Shown here: positions 55,560-64,000 of the stretch, piece by piece
Numbering within the stretch: the stretch's first letter is position 1
Layout of the letters: each line of letters starts with the position of its first letter
Source of the DNA: Cudoniella acicularis
Taxonomy: Eukaryota; Ascomycota; Leotiomycetes; Helotiales; Helotiaceae
Direction: 5' to 3'
Assembly (NCBI GenBank): GCA_013054445.1
Contig: JAAMPI010000105.1
Location: 1 to 64,000, forward strand
Length of the DNA: 64,000 nt
Notes under the pieces: generated by a model
Database searches by the model: none
Told to the model about the DNA's origin: nothing
What the model saw: only the letters and a program-made list of their open reading frames with translations
Program-made: the position numbers and the translations under genes

Positions 55560-55990
55560 ATCAACAACTCAACTACAGAGTGCTTCTTCTTCCGTTTTGC
55601 TGCATGCAAGGCGCTTCTATACTTCCCGTATTGCAACTTCGCGTTAACGTCCGCTCCACCTTCCTCTACTAAAAGCTTAACCACCTTTTTTCTTCCCCAG
55701 TTGGCAGCAGCAGCAGCAGCTAGCGCACTCCCGTAATCCCCGTGTTGCAACTCCTTATTTACCTCTGCCCCCTCTTTAATCAAAAGCTCAACTACTTCAT
55801 TTCCTCTCCAGCCCAAAGCAGCAGCAGCTAGCGCACTCCCATAATTACCGTATTGTAACTCCTTATCCACCTCTGCCCCCTCTTTAATCAAAAGCTTAAC
55901 TATCTCTTTCTTATTCCCAAACACAGCAGCAGCTAGCGCACTACCGTAAGAATTGGCAGTTTGCATGTTTACTTCTGCACCATGCTTGAC
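55560..55990 (-). repeat. Near-identical ankyrin-like repeat units
   Basis: Four consecutive units share phrases such as YGSALAAAA and ELLIKEGAEVNKELQ with high DNA identity, unlike ordinary ankyrin repeats, which diverge quickly. High internal repeat conservation is a known trait of rapidly evolving fungal NLR receptors. Confidence 0.75.
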
Positions 55991-58949
55991 AAGGTGCCTG
56001 CATGTCGTAACAGAATTTGATACCGACGCTGCAAGTGATAGATATGTATCGCCGTATTTTGTTCTGTTATCCAGTTTTACCCAATTAAAATCGTGCCAGG
56101 TGGGTAATACAGTATCAAGCGCAAAAGCGCAGAATGCAAAGCTAGATATGGACACAGATTCTAAAGATCTAGGTAGAAGAGGATATCTCCAGACCGAAGA
56201 GCCTGGCAGTTTATTTTCTTCCTTTGTAACCATTCTGTGCCAACATCGATACTCAGCGCTACTGTCTGTTGGTAGTCCAAGAAAGCATTCAAGAAGAATA
56301 GACAGTCGTTTCTTGTTTTCCGTGGTATCGATCTCTCGTGTATGAATTGGCCAGTAATGTCTCGCGTAAAGGCTGAGGTTTTTGAACCCTTGATCAAGCA
56401 ATGGATCATCTCGCCCGCTATCACCTTCTGCAAGTAAATATTGGTTGGCATGTCCTGGGGCTGAGCCTTTTGATATTACCCATTTTTCCTCCCGATCATA
56501 AAGTACCGTGTTGTTGAGCAGTAGAAGACAAACACTTGCTACCAAGCAGTTTGCTTGACTTTGACTCCAAAGATGGTTCTCGAAGTATTCGATGACGGAA
56601 AGATGGGAGGGAATCCAGACTTGTCTGGCCGAGTCGATCACCAAAAGATTGTGGCAGTATTTCAACACCAAATCCTCGTCAAGGCCACTAAGAGGTTTGA
56701 GAGTGTCGCTATTCTCATCCTGGCAAATTGCGGGAAGGAGCTCTTTTGTTTCAAGAGGTTTGCAGGCGCACATGACCCACTGGAACGCGCGATCTGCAAT
56801 GCGTCTTTCAACTTTGGTCATCGAGTTGTAAATCTCATCGTAAGTTTGTATGAGGTCGTCGGGAAGTTTTCCTAGTCGATCCAGAATATCTTCTTTCAAA
56901 TCCAAAGTAAGGAGCTGTTCGAGTTGCAGGAATGCCCATTGAAACCTGTTATTTATCAGCATGGTTCTACCCCTTGACCTTTTGTACTCACATTCCCTGA
57001 CTTTTGTCTTGTAATGTTTCCACAATTTTTTTTTTGGAGTTCGGAATCCACCGTCATGTGCCATGTAGGATGTTTAGATATTCGGCTGCCCACAAATCTG
57101 GTGATGTCTTCGTGGTTATCTGTAGCTGTGATCTCAATGTTTGCATGATGCTTCAATTTCCTCTTGATGTCGTCATCTGGCCGACTGGAAATAAATATTT
57201 TCAAAGGGTTCTTTGCCTCTTCTGCCTCTGAAAGGAGGCATTCGAAAATTTCGATCAGTTCAACGCGGCTCTGGCTTTCACACTCGTCAAGAGCGTCCAA
57301 GATGAGCGTGGTTTGGGGGTAGATGTTAATGAAGTCTAGGAGAAGCTTTTTACAGTCGTTCATTGTTAGTTGGGAAGCTCTCTGCCTAGCCTCATTGTAG
57401 AATTGTTTAACACTCCTTTGAATTGAATGGCTGTCACCGGCAATAGTTGAAAGCTGCCGAACATAAGCCTTCAATACTGATAAAGGGTCTCCACGTCCCG
57501 GCTCATTCCTCTTGCAGTAGAAGAATGCAAAACCTTGGTTTGGATCACGTTTAAGAGCACTTTGTACTTCATCAATAACCTTGGAGGTGAGAAAGGTTTT
57601 GCCTGTTCCAGCTGTTGATGCCAACTAGTAAGTAATATCTCTTTCATCACTCGAAAGTTAACTTACCAGTTCCGCGCAACCAGAAAATAATTGACAAACT
57701 TGGTTCCTGCCATTCTTGAAAGCGGCTGTGACTCAGAAGCCATTCACATGTATCCAGCGTACGTTTGTTCTTCACTGTTTCGTGGTGTGTTCCATAAAAA
57801 ACGTTTGAAGTCCAGTCCAAGATCTCGAGTCGTTCCCTATCTCCCATTTTCTCGAGGAAACTCAACACCCGTTCATCGATGCGAAGAATTGGTTTTTCCA
57901 GAAACTCAAGTAGCCTTCTGGTCACCGCATCTACTTCTTGACTGCGCGTACGCTCGCAGTTCTGAGCTTCGTGTTCCACCCGTACCTCGAGCCTTTCGCA
58001 TTTGTCTAAGAGTGTAGAGACCTCGTCAGGGTTCAGTATGGCGTGAAAAGCTCGTTTCGAAGTATTTTCGGCGAAGCGTCGATGGCAAAGAGCTATTATT
58101 TGAAACATTACCGAGTAAAGCTGTACCAACGCTTCTTCGAGGCATTTCATCACGTGTTCAGGTATTGTCCCAGGGGGATATAGTCTTTCATAAATGGCCC
58201 CACGGTTCATCAAATATGAGAGCTTTTCGATTGCAGTGACAAGAAATCCCATTTGTTCGTGTTCACCAATTGCTGCCTTTGCCCATAATTAGCCATCGTG
58301 ATTTCCTGGAGTTGACTTGATATACCTGAAGCAAGAATCTAATGCCGGCCCATGGTAGACCTGCATGAATGGGGTCAACGTTACTCGCAATGTCACCAAT
58401 TTGTTTAAACTTGTTCAGTCAAAATATGATCTTTCCAGCAACATCTCTTAAAATAATGTCCTTTCCTCTGAAATGGAATTTGAATGACTTTGCTTCACAT
58501 TCGTTGCGCACCTCTTTGGTGAGCTGAAGCAAGTCATCCATTTTCTTGGGCAACGGCTGCTCGGTATCCAGCGTAGGTTGAAGCGATTGTATTGCTAGTT
58601 GTTCAGCTTCTGAAAGGCTGTGAAGAGCATCCAGCCACAAGCCCTGAGTCTCAGTGGTGCTTGTAGTTGTTGCGGATTCTGGCTGCGCGTTGCCTGCTAG
58701 ATCCGTAGACTTAGAGGCGCTGGATAATCTAACAGTTGCATTGAGCTGTGTTACCAGTATTGTGTGGGGCGTAGTAGATGGGGTATTGGTTCCGGCACTT
58801 TCTGTCCTAAGCCCCGCTCGAAGTGAAGTCCTCAAAGTGAGAGCATTCGAACTTGACGGTTGGGCATTTCCTGGAGAGGTAGAGCGCCTAAACCTAAGGG
58901 TCTGTATCAACCTGTCTCGCTTTCTCGGCCGAAGTAGAACCGTAGACAT

Positions 58950-60017
58950 TTAGACTGAATTGTGAATCGCGATAAACCGAAGTTTTTGTTTAACGGTAGC
59001 ANGGACNGTGTAACGTTCTGTTATNACGTGAGATCTCGATGTCACGTGAACGGGGTTTACTTAGCCTTNGAAGCGTCAAGCAGNTTCTGGTAGAGCGTTA
59101 TCCTAATCNAGTGATGATATTNGAATATGAGTTGAGCACNNNNTCNAACATAGGANANCTATATNGCTATATAGGTAGTTGGTGGTGGTGAGGGACCGAG
59201 ATGTCGCTAGGCCGTCGAGCTCGCCTCGTCCCCTCGATCCCTCGGCCCCCTCGTGACAGACGTTATTCGTGTGGCGCCCAGAGTGTTGGACATATTTCAT
59301 CATCGCATTGTCCTCCAGCCTGGTAGATATTGCGACGCCGATTGCAGCAGCGATAGATGATGGTGAGTCCGTGACACATTTTCCTGTTTATCGACGTGAG
59401 GGATTGTGGTTTTATGAATTCGCGAAAATCGCAGGTATATATTTATTCTGTTTCTATAAGTTTTCGTATCTAAAACGGGAGAGGTCCAACTTACCTTTCT
59501 GGCGTGTAGGTTGAGATATATATGTATAGATTGAAAGATTGAGAAAGCTGAAGTAAATCAAGTTCCTTGCCTTAATTATATTCGAGCTGCCTGAAGATCC
59601 CAAATACGAGTGCGCAAGTTGTACCAGACTTTATAGCCAGAACTGTGCCATTGTCCCACTTCGAATTGACAAAGGCGGTCTCGGAACAATGTTTTATCAT
59701 TCGCAAAACAACAGCTTCAGCTTCGCGGGGGCAACGACTATTTGTTTTAGGAATCACTTAACAAAAACCTTGTTGTTTCAACGGTGAAAATAAAAATTGG
59801 AACAAAGAATGGTTATGACTTCTACCTCTGAAACGAGGGCCCTCGGTGATTCTTGTAATATAATAATAAACAGCAGTTCTTTTCTACAAATAAAAGAGAT
59901 TTCTCTACATCTGTAGAATTATGTTTTAAAACTTTGAAATTCCAGCAACGAAATTAAAACACTAAACATTTTATGTCAAGAGACCCCAGATCTCGCACCA
60001 GTGTGTATTAACAAATC
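58950..60017. other. Intergenic with N-rich repeat-like segment
   Basis: Ns occur between about 58982 and 59165. The rest (59.5-60.0 kb) has no supported gene. See the possible retroelement entry. Confidence 0.4.
58982..59500 (+). mobile_element. Possible LTR-retrotransposon fragment
   Basis: A segment with scattered Ns, then G/C-rich sequence (59185-59260) followed by GTGGCGCCCA at 59271-59280. TGGCGCC resembles a tRNA primer-binding site just downstream of a 5' LTR. The following 200 bp have one open frame without a recognisable gag. The Ns suggest collapsed repeat copies in the assembly. LTR borders were not found, so this is tentative. Confidence 0.3.
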
Positions 60018-60494
60018 ATGTGTAGAAAGTACAACATTGAGCACACGGAGTGTGGCCATCACCAGACAAGGGATTCATATGTCTTCCCTTGCTCGAAAAA
60101 GGACTGCGATAGGGAATTTGAAACACTTGTATCTTCGCCACTTTTGTACAATGAATGTTTGCACAAGGGTTTCCCATTTGATAGGGTAGGCTGGCCAGGA
60201 TATCCTCCCGGCCAAAAGCAAAACCCTGTCATCCGCAAGGCGGTTGAAGATATGTTCAAAATGCTACCTAAAAGTGGAATTAAAGTATTCACAGATAATA
60301 CTGGCGCTAGCTATCATTACGAAGCAACAAAAGTTGATATTTTTCAAGGCCCTCTTGCTATCTCTAGTCAGAAGGGTTTACAACTACCTTGCACGGCGCT
60401 AGATCACGCCATGAATGCGAAAATTACAGAGAAGACAATCACACTTCAAGAGCTACAATTCTTCATTCAGCTTGTAGACGCAGTTATGAACTAG
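60018..60494 (+). CDS. Small Cys/His-containing hypothetical protein
   Basis: A single frame of 158 residues starting MCRKYNIEHTECGHHQTRD. The N-terminus has Cys/His pairs (C2, C12, H14, H15, C25, C30) that could bind zinc. The rest has no known domain. The opening MC-x(n)-CGH resembles the protein at 61437-61697, so the two may be distant relatives. A spliced link to the RING-like frame that starts about 40 bp downstream is possible, but no intron that keeps both frames was found. Confidence 0.5.
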   Translation: MCRKYNIEHTECGHHQTRDSYVFPCSKKDCDREFETLVSSPLLYNECLHKGFPFDRVGWPGYPPGQKQNPVIRKAVEDMFKMLPKSGIKVFTDNTGASYHYEATKVDIFQGPLAISSQKGLQLPCTALDHAMNAKITEKTITLQELQFFIQLVDAVMN

Positions 60495-60533
60495 ATAATC
60501 CAATATACTGAGAAAACACTCTGTAAAAATTTG

Positions 60534-60833
60534 GAGGCAGCCCGTTTGGAACGATATCCAAGAGGAGATTTACCGGCGGAGGATGCAGTCCAGCTTCCAT
60601 GTGGTCACATTTATGGGCGAGATTGCCTTTTCAAATGGACCAAAACTTGGGATCGAGCTACGAATCTGCGAATTTGCACACTGCGCAACACCGATTTCGG
60701 TGTAGGAAAAGACGCGAGGATAGTCACTCCTGGGAAAACATACGTGCCATTAGACCCAGAGCCCGAAACGCCTTGGTGGATAGAGGTCTTCGTGCGAGAC
60801 TTAGTAGCCGCTTTGAAATTACAGTATCGCTGA
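60534..60833 (+). pseudogene. RING-finger-like fragment without start codon
   Basis: The open frame has no ATG. It contains ..EDAVQLPCGHIYGRDCLFKW.., the central C-x-H-x2-C core of a RING domain, then ..NLRIC.. where the last C-x2-C pair is expected but only one Cys remains. The first C-x2-C pair is also missing, so this is a partial or decayed RING E3-type domain, or an internal exon of a gene I could not assemble. Confidence 0.4.
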
Positions 60834-61436
60834 CTAGGTGAGCCAATTTCGCCCTCAAACGCGTAGAGCCACATTTTGAGACAAGAATCTAAGGGTACTA
60901 AGCTCCTTATTCAATAGACAATAGTATAACAATATGCAAACTCATAATTCTAGATTTTTGAAACTGAAAGGGGCAAATTTGCAATAGTGACAGTAGAAAT
61001 GAATTGGTAGCTATTCAGAACTTCAAATAGCAAATAGTTCAAACCAACTTGTGCGAAATAAAACAATAGAAGAGATAAATACACGTATTCGGAACTTCAG
61101 GTAGAAAATGACCTAAATAAAGGTTCGCGACATATTGGCAGTACACATGAAAACAGAGTCTGTAACAATTTTAATAGCAAACAATAAGAAGCATTTCATC
61201 TCAACAATAAACAACAGAAACAATTCACAGATCACAAAGACACAGAAACAAACTTCCTCTTGGTTCTTGGTTAATATCTTGTTCTGTTTAATAAAATAGT
61301 CTCTGGCAAAAATGCATAAATTTAAGTGGTCAGTTAGTTAAACACAACACAACTTCCTCTAGCAGAAATCAACGTGATCGCATTCATTCATTATTGCTTA
61401 TATAGCTTGGCATTTCAATAACGACAAAAAGTCAAT
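60834..61436. other. AT-rich intergenic region
   Basis: 600 bp, A-rich on the plus strand. Nothing recognised apart from the promoter of the next small gene. Confidence 0.4.
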
Positions 61437-61697
61437 ATGTGCCAACTAATCTTCGAGCAGTGGGCCTGTGGGCACATATCTGGAGATTTGCATGAACTGT
61501 ACGCATGCGAGGAAGGATCTCGCGACCCTTCATATCCCTGCGAACAAATAAGGGGAACAATTCCCCATCCTGGTAAATGTCCAAAATGCCAGGCAGATGA
61601 TGAAGCAGTTGCAAAGACCACACAAAGGCTTGAGAAGATGGAGATCAGTCCATCTGTTGACGGCGCCGCACAAGGAATTCAGCAGATGAAGCTGTAA
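61437..61697 (+). CDS. Small Cys-rich hypothetical protein
   Basis: An 86-residue frame starting MCQLIFEQWACGH. Cys and His at 2, 11, 13, 18, 24, 35, 49 and 52, the last two as KCPKCQ, suggest a zinc-binding knuckle. A short coiled C-terminus follows. Small 'MC..CGH' proteins are widespread in filamentous ascomycetes but uncharacterised. No signal peptide, so it is probably cytosolic or nuclear. Confidence 0.6.
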   Translation: MCQLIFEQWACGHISGDLHELYACEEGSRDPSYPCEQIRGTIPHPGKCPKCQADDEAVAKTTQRLEKMEISPSVDGAAQGIQQMKL

Positions 61698-62806
61698 TTT
61701 AAGGACACGCCTGAAGAGAAGGGATTTTAGGTAAATTAAAAACAGCCCCCCACCAAGCATTTCCCCATGAGCGTTGCCGAATTTGAACAATGAATTGAAA
61801 TTTATTAGATTGTACCACTGCACTTCCATTGTTAAATTGTGATAAAGACTTGAGATGCGTCAGAAAAACTTTCATCGTGCAACATTTGAATACGATTATG
61901 CAGACTTACGACAGAATATACAAGCCGATTTGCTCTTACCAGGGAGTAAGAGTCACACTGGGGTAGAAGATAAAAGCCATGACCACTTGACGTGGTGTAC
62001 TTCCAACATCCATCACTTGATGAAAGATGGATAACAAGAGAAAGTCCGGGGCTGCGACGCAATTTAACTCGTGGGAAGCGGGTAGCATTAGCAGTGGCCC
62101 GACGCGAGGGTGTGAGAATAGCTTCCCGTATCACGTGCTGCCGCGAATTTGTAACAAATCGACCTGGAGATTTTGTCTTTGTGCCTCGAATCTGACTAGC
62201 TCTTAATCCAAGTCTTTGTTGTGCTCTTTGCACTTCCCAATTCACCTCTTACGCATACCTCACAAATCGAAAGATCACTAATTGATCGGCCCTCTGAAGA
62301 CGAGGCTGAGATCCTGTCGTTTCTTCCTCTTCCACTCTTCACTCGAGTGACGCGCTTGTCTAGCATTGAATTTCGGTATGGTTCCCGATTCCCTACCAAC
62401 TTTCTCATAGTCGCATCTTCAGGTCTGCAGTCAATTGGCGTCTGCTATTGTTTCTCAAGAAACTGTCCTGTGCGGCTCTTGCTATATAGCTCAAGCATTT
62501 CTTGATCCCGACTGCCTCGTTCTCGCTTCCTCAATCTCTAATTTGATCAACAGAACTCGGTCAACCCAACAACTACTTCAATTACCAACCACTTCGACTG
62601 CTATCGACTCTCATCTGCTGCTAAACACTGCAATCGCGTGTCCGGGTTCATTAGTTGTAAGTGCTCTTTTTCACAGCCTCGAGCCTTAAGAATATTCTCC
62701 TAACCCGTTCAGCCTTACATACAACCCGAGTCCAAAGCTGACATTCAGACTTCTGTTAGACAACCAATTTCGGCCTCCCCCACCCGTATCTTCCCGAATC
62801 TTCATT
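61698..62806. promoter_or_regulatory. Intergenic and SUMO promoter/5' leader
   Basis: 1.1 kb. The last 200-300 bp are C/T-rich (for example CCTCCCCCACCCG at about 62774), as in 5' leaders of highly expressed fungal genes. A leader intron is possible (GTAAGT at 62658) but not proven. Confidence 0.4.
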
Positions 62807-63103
62807 ATGTCTGACAACGGAAGCCCCGATCGCTCCTCTCCTCCTGTTAAAGACAAACCCGAGACACTCTCAATCAAGGTTAAGGACCAAAATAATCAAG
62901 AGATGACCTTTAAGATCAAGTACACGACAAAGCTTGAGAAGGTCATGGCCGCCTACTGCAAAGCCCAAGAGATTGACATTGGTACTCGGCGCTTCCTTTT
63001 TGAGGGTCACCGAATCCAGAAAGACGATACCCCGCAATCACTCGAGATGGAGGATGACGATATGATTGACGTCTTCGTTGAGCAACAAGGAGGAACCCAA
63101 TAA
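62807..63103 (+). CDS. SMT3: SUMO (Smt3-type ubiquitin-like modifier)
   Basis: A single-exon gene of 98 residues. A flexible charged N-terminus (1-19) precedes the beta-grasp fold: ..LSIKVKDQNNQEMTFKIK.., ..KLEKVMAAYCKAQ.., ..RRFLFEGHRIQKDDTPQSLEMEDDDMIDV... It ends VEQQGGTQ, so maturation by the Ulp protease removes the last two residues to expose the GG used for conjugation to target lysines through E1/E2 (Aos1-Uba2/Ubc9). The conserved D-D-x-I-D-V-x-x-E-Q-x-GG block is diagnostic for SUMO against ubiquitin or Nedd8. It acts in the nucleus and cytosol and is an essential or near-essential housekeeping gene. Confidence 0.96.
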   Translation: MSDNGSPDRSSPPVKDKPETLSIKVKDQNNQEMTFKIKYTTKLEKVMAAYCKAQEIDIGTRRFLFEGHRIQKDDTPQSLEMEDDDMIDVFVEQQGGTQ

Positions 63104-64000
63104 ATACTACACGGTGGCAAGAGAATAACTTCTGCGGGAGTTTATGGGCCTTTGCGATACTGGGAGATGAGCATCGTTGCATGACGCATCACCTTAGCTA
63201 TGGCTGGCTCGGCGCGTTCCCTCTACTACATGGAATTTCATGGAGGCTACTGCGCACCCGCGCTCACCACCTCTACGAGAATCACGAAAAATTTCCTTCG
63301 TCTTTTACAATGGGTGAATATTTGGCATACAGAACCTGGGATGGGAATGGTCTTCTTTCTTCCGCCAAACTGAGTTGGCGATATCTGCCAATTACACCAA
63401 AAGAGCATGGGCAGCATTGCCATCTTCGGAACTTTCTTCAGATCGTGACTTTACCCCCTGTACATATTCTCTGGACACTTTGGATGACGACATTGCCCAC
63501 AATGCGGCGAAAATAATCCGGGCTGTTACTGAGCCTATTCCGAGAAAACCTTGAGAATTAATATGATGCTGAGATTCCTTCAACGATGTTCATTATAGCC
63601 CAAACCCTTAAGCCCACAGTTTTAAATAACTCTCACTGTTTAGGTAGCGCGACCTCACTGGCTATCAGGACCCGCTCGTGGGATATACAGGCAAGTGGGC
63701 TTCCGTCCTAACTTTTCTCAACATCACCAATGACTAACTTTGAAAGCGTATTTTGAAACAGTGGTTTGTCGCGCCCTCTAGGTGCTATCGACAATTGTTT
63801 CGGCTTTACACCACTACATCTTTAGGCTTCGCAGGAAACCCGATGTCAATCCTTTTCCTACCCCACAGTATCGGGGCAGAAAAAGCTCTAGCCAATAGGG
63901 CATGCATAAGAATCTGTCCTGTCTTGTGTTGTTGCAGTATTAGTGTGTGCAAGACGCCGCAAGTGTGCAGAGGCATATATGCATACATTATTATTCCTTG
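63104..64000. other. 3' flank of SUMO gene, no supported gene
   Basis: 900 bp to the window end. The frame at 63181-63516 has no domain and probably lies in 3' UTR or spacer. Confidence 0.4.

Larger units (their letters stand above)
55319..58949 (-). pseudogene. NACHT-ankyrin NLR (STAND) gene with a nonsense codon and a frameshift
   Basis: Exons 58949-58326, 58276-57667, 57611-56992 and 56945-55319 would encode about 1,159 residues. An N-terminal low-complexity part leads into a NACHT_N (PF17100-like) domain: ..LWLDALHSLSEAEQLAI.., ..FRGKDIILRDVAGKI.., ..NKFKQIGDIA.., ..LPWAGIRFLLQ... The NACHT NTPase has P-loop GTAGTGKT (410-417, split by an intron) and Walker B TTLILDALDE. Ankyrin-like repeats and an acidic EEEES tail follow. 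Two lesions exist: codon 177 is TGA at 58421-58419 where relatives have Trp (TGG-to-TGA), and an A10 run (T10 on plus at 57026-57035) adds one base over the A9 that keeps the frame in exon 3. Such NLRs act in cytosolic non-self recognition and cell death. As read here the protein is truncated after 176 residues. Confidence 0.85.

Noticed and set aside
55472..55990. CRISPR-like array from regularly spaced repeats
   Set aside because: These are in-frame coding repeats (EEEES minisatellite and ankyrin-like units) in a eukaryotic gene.
63181..63516. 111-residue frame after SUMO
   Set aside because: No domain; lies in the expected 3' UTR or spacer.

Overview
The window is a piece of a filamentous ascomycete (Pezizomycotina) genome. 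The evidence is short GT-AG introns of about 45-85 nt inside most genes, and typical fungal families: HET, DUF3328/UstYa, FSH1 hydrolase, highly reducing polyketide synthase, NACHT-ankyrin NLR, GH11 xylanase, SUMO. A leotiomycete-like fungus fits the gene content, but I cannot fix the taxon. The assembly holds single Ns (53656 and about 58982-59165). Some one-base breaks lie in homopolymers and could be base-calling errors. Exon borders below were worked out by hand from splice sites and reading-frame continuity.

Layout. 1-1.8 kb: 5' end of a rhodopsin-domain membrane protein (leaving the window) and a GNAT acetyltransferase. 2.2-4.4 kb: a tiny secreted precursor made of two KR-separated 18-residue repeats, divergent from a UstYa-type (DUF3328) gene. 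This pair looks like a minimal, undescribed fungal RiPP locus. 4.6-12.8 kb: a broken small secreted protein, a medium-chain oxidoreductase that overlaps tail-to-tail with a C2H2/fungal_trans regulator, an NmrA-like gene with a frameshift, and an atypical SDR. 13.3-16.9 kb: a three-module CbxX/CfxQ-type AAA ATPase. 17.7-18.4 kb: a GH11 xylanase with putative XlnR sites. 18.9-20.9 kb: a HET protein.

21.7-39.8 kb is a candidate polyketide cluster: full-size ABCB transporter (-), FSH1/LovG-like serine hydrolase (-), an HR-PKS KS-MAT-DH-ER-KR-ACP of 2,282 residues in nine exons without a C-methyltransferase, and a classical SDR. The synthase has no release domain, so the hydrolase could free the product, the SDR could tailor it and the ABC pump could export it. 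A secreted GH13 alpha-amylase follows at 40.7-42.6 kb.

43.6-59.5 kb is a decaying stretch. It holds a SYLF-domain gene with a one-base loss, a membrane protein with one in-frame stop, a HET pseudogene whose stops look like C:G-to-T:A changes, a Dal5-type MFS relic split by a solo LTR with a 5-bp target duplication, a second LTR copy, and a NACHT-ankyrin NLR with a Trp-to-stop change and an A10 frameshift. 60-64 kb returns to small Cys-rich proteins, a RING-like fragment and the SUMO gene. No rRNA gene or CRISPR array is visible, and I could not identify a tRNA by eye.
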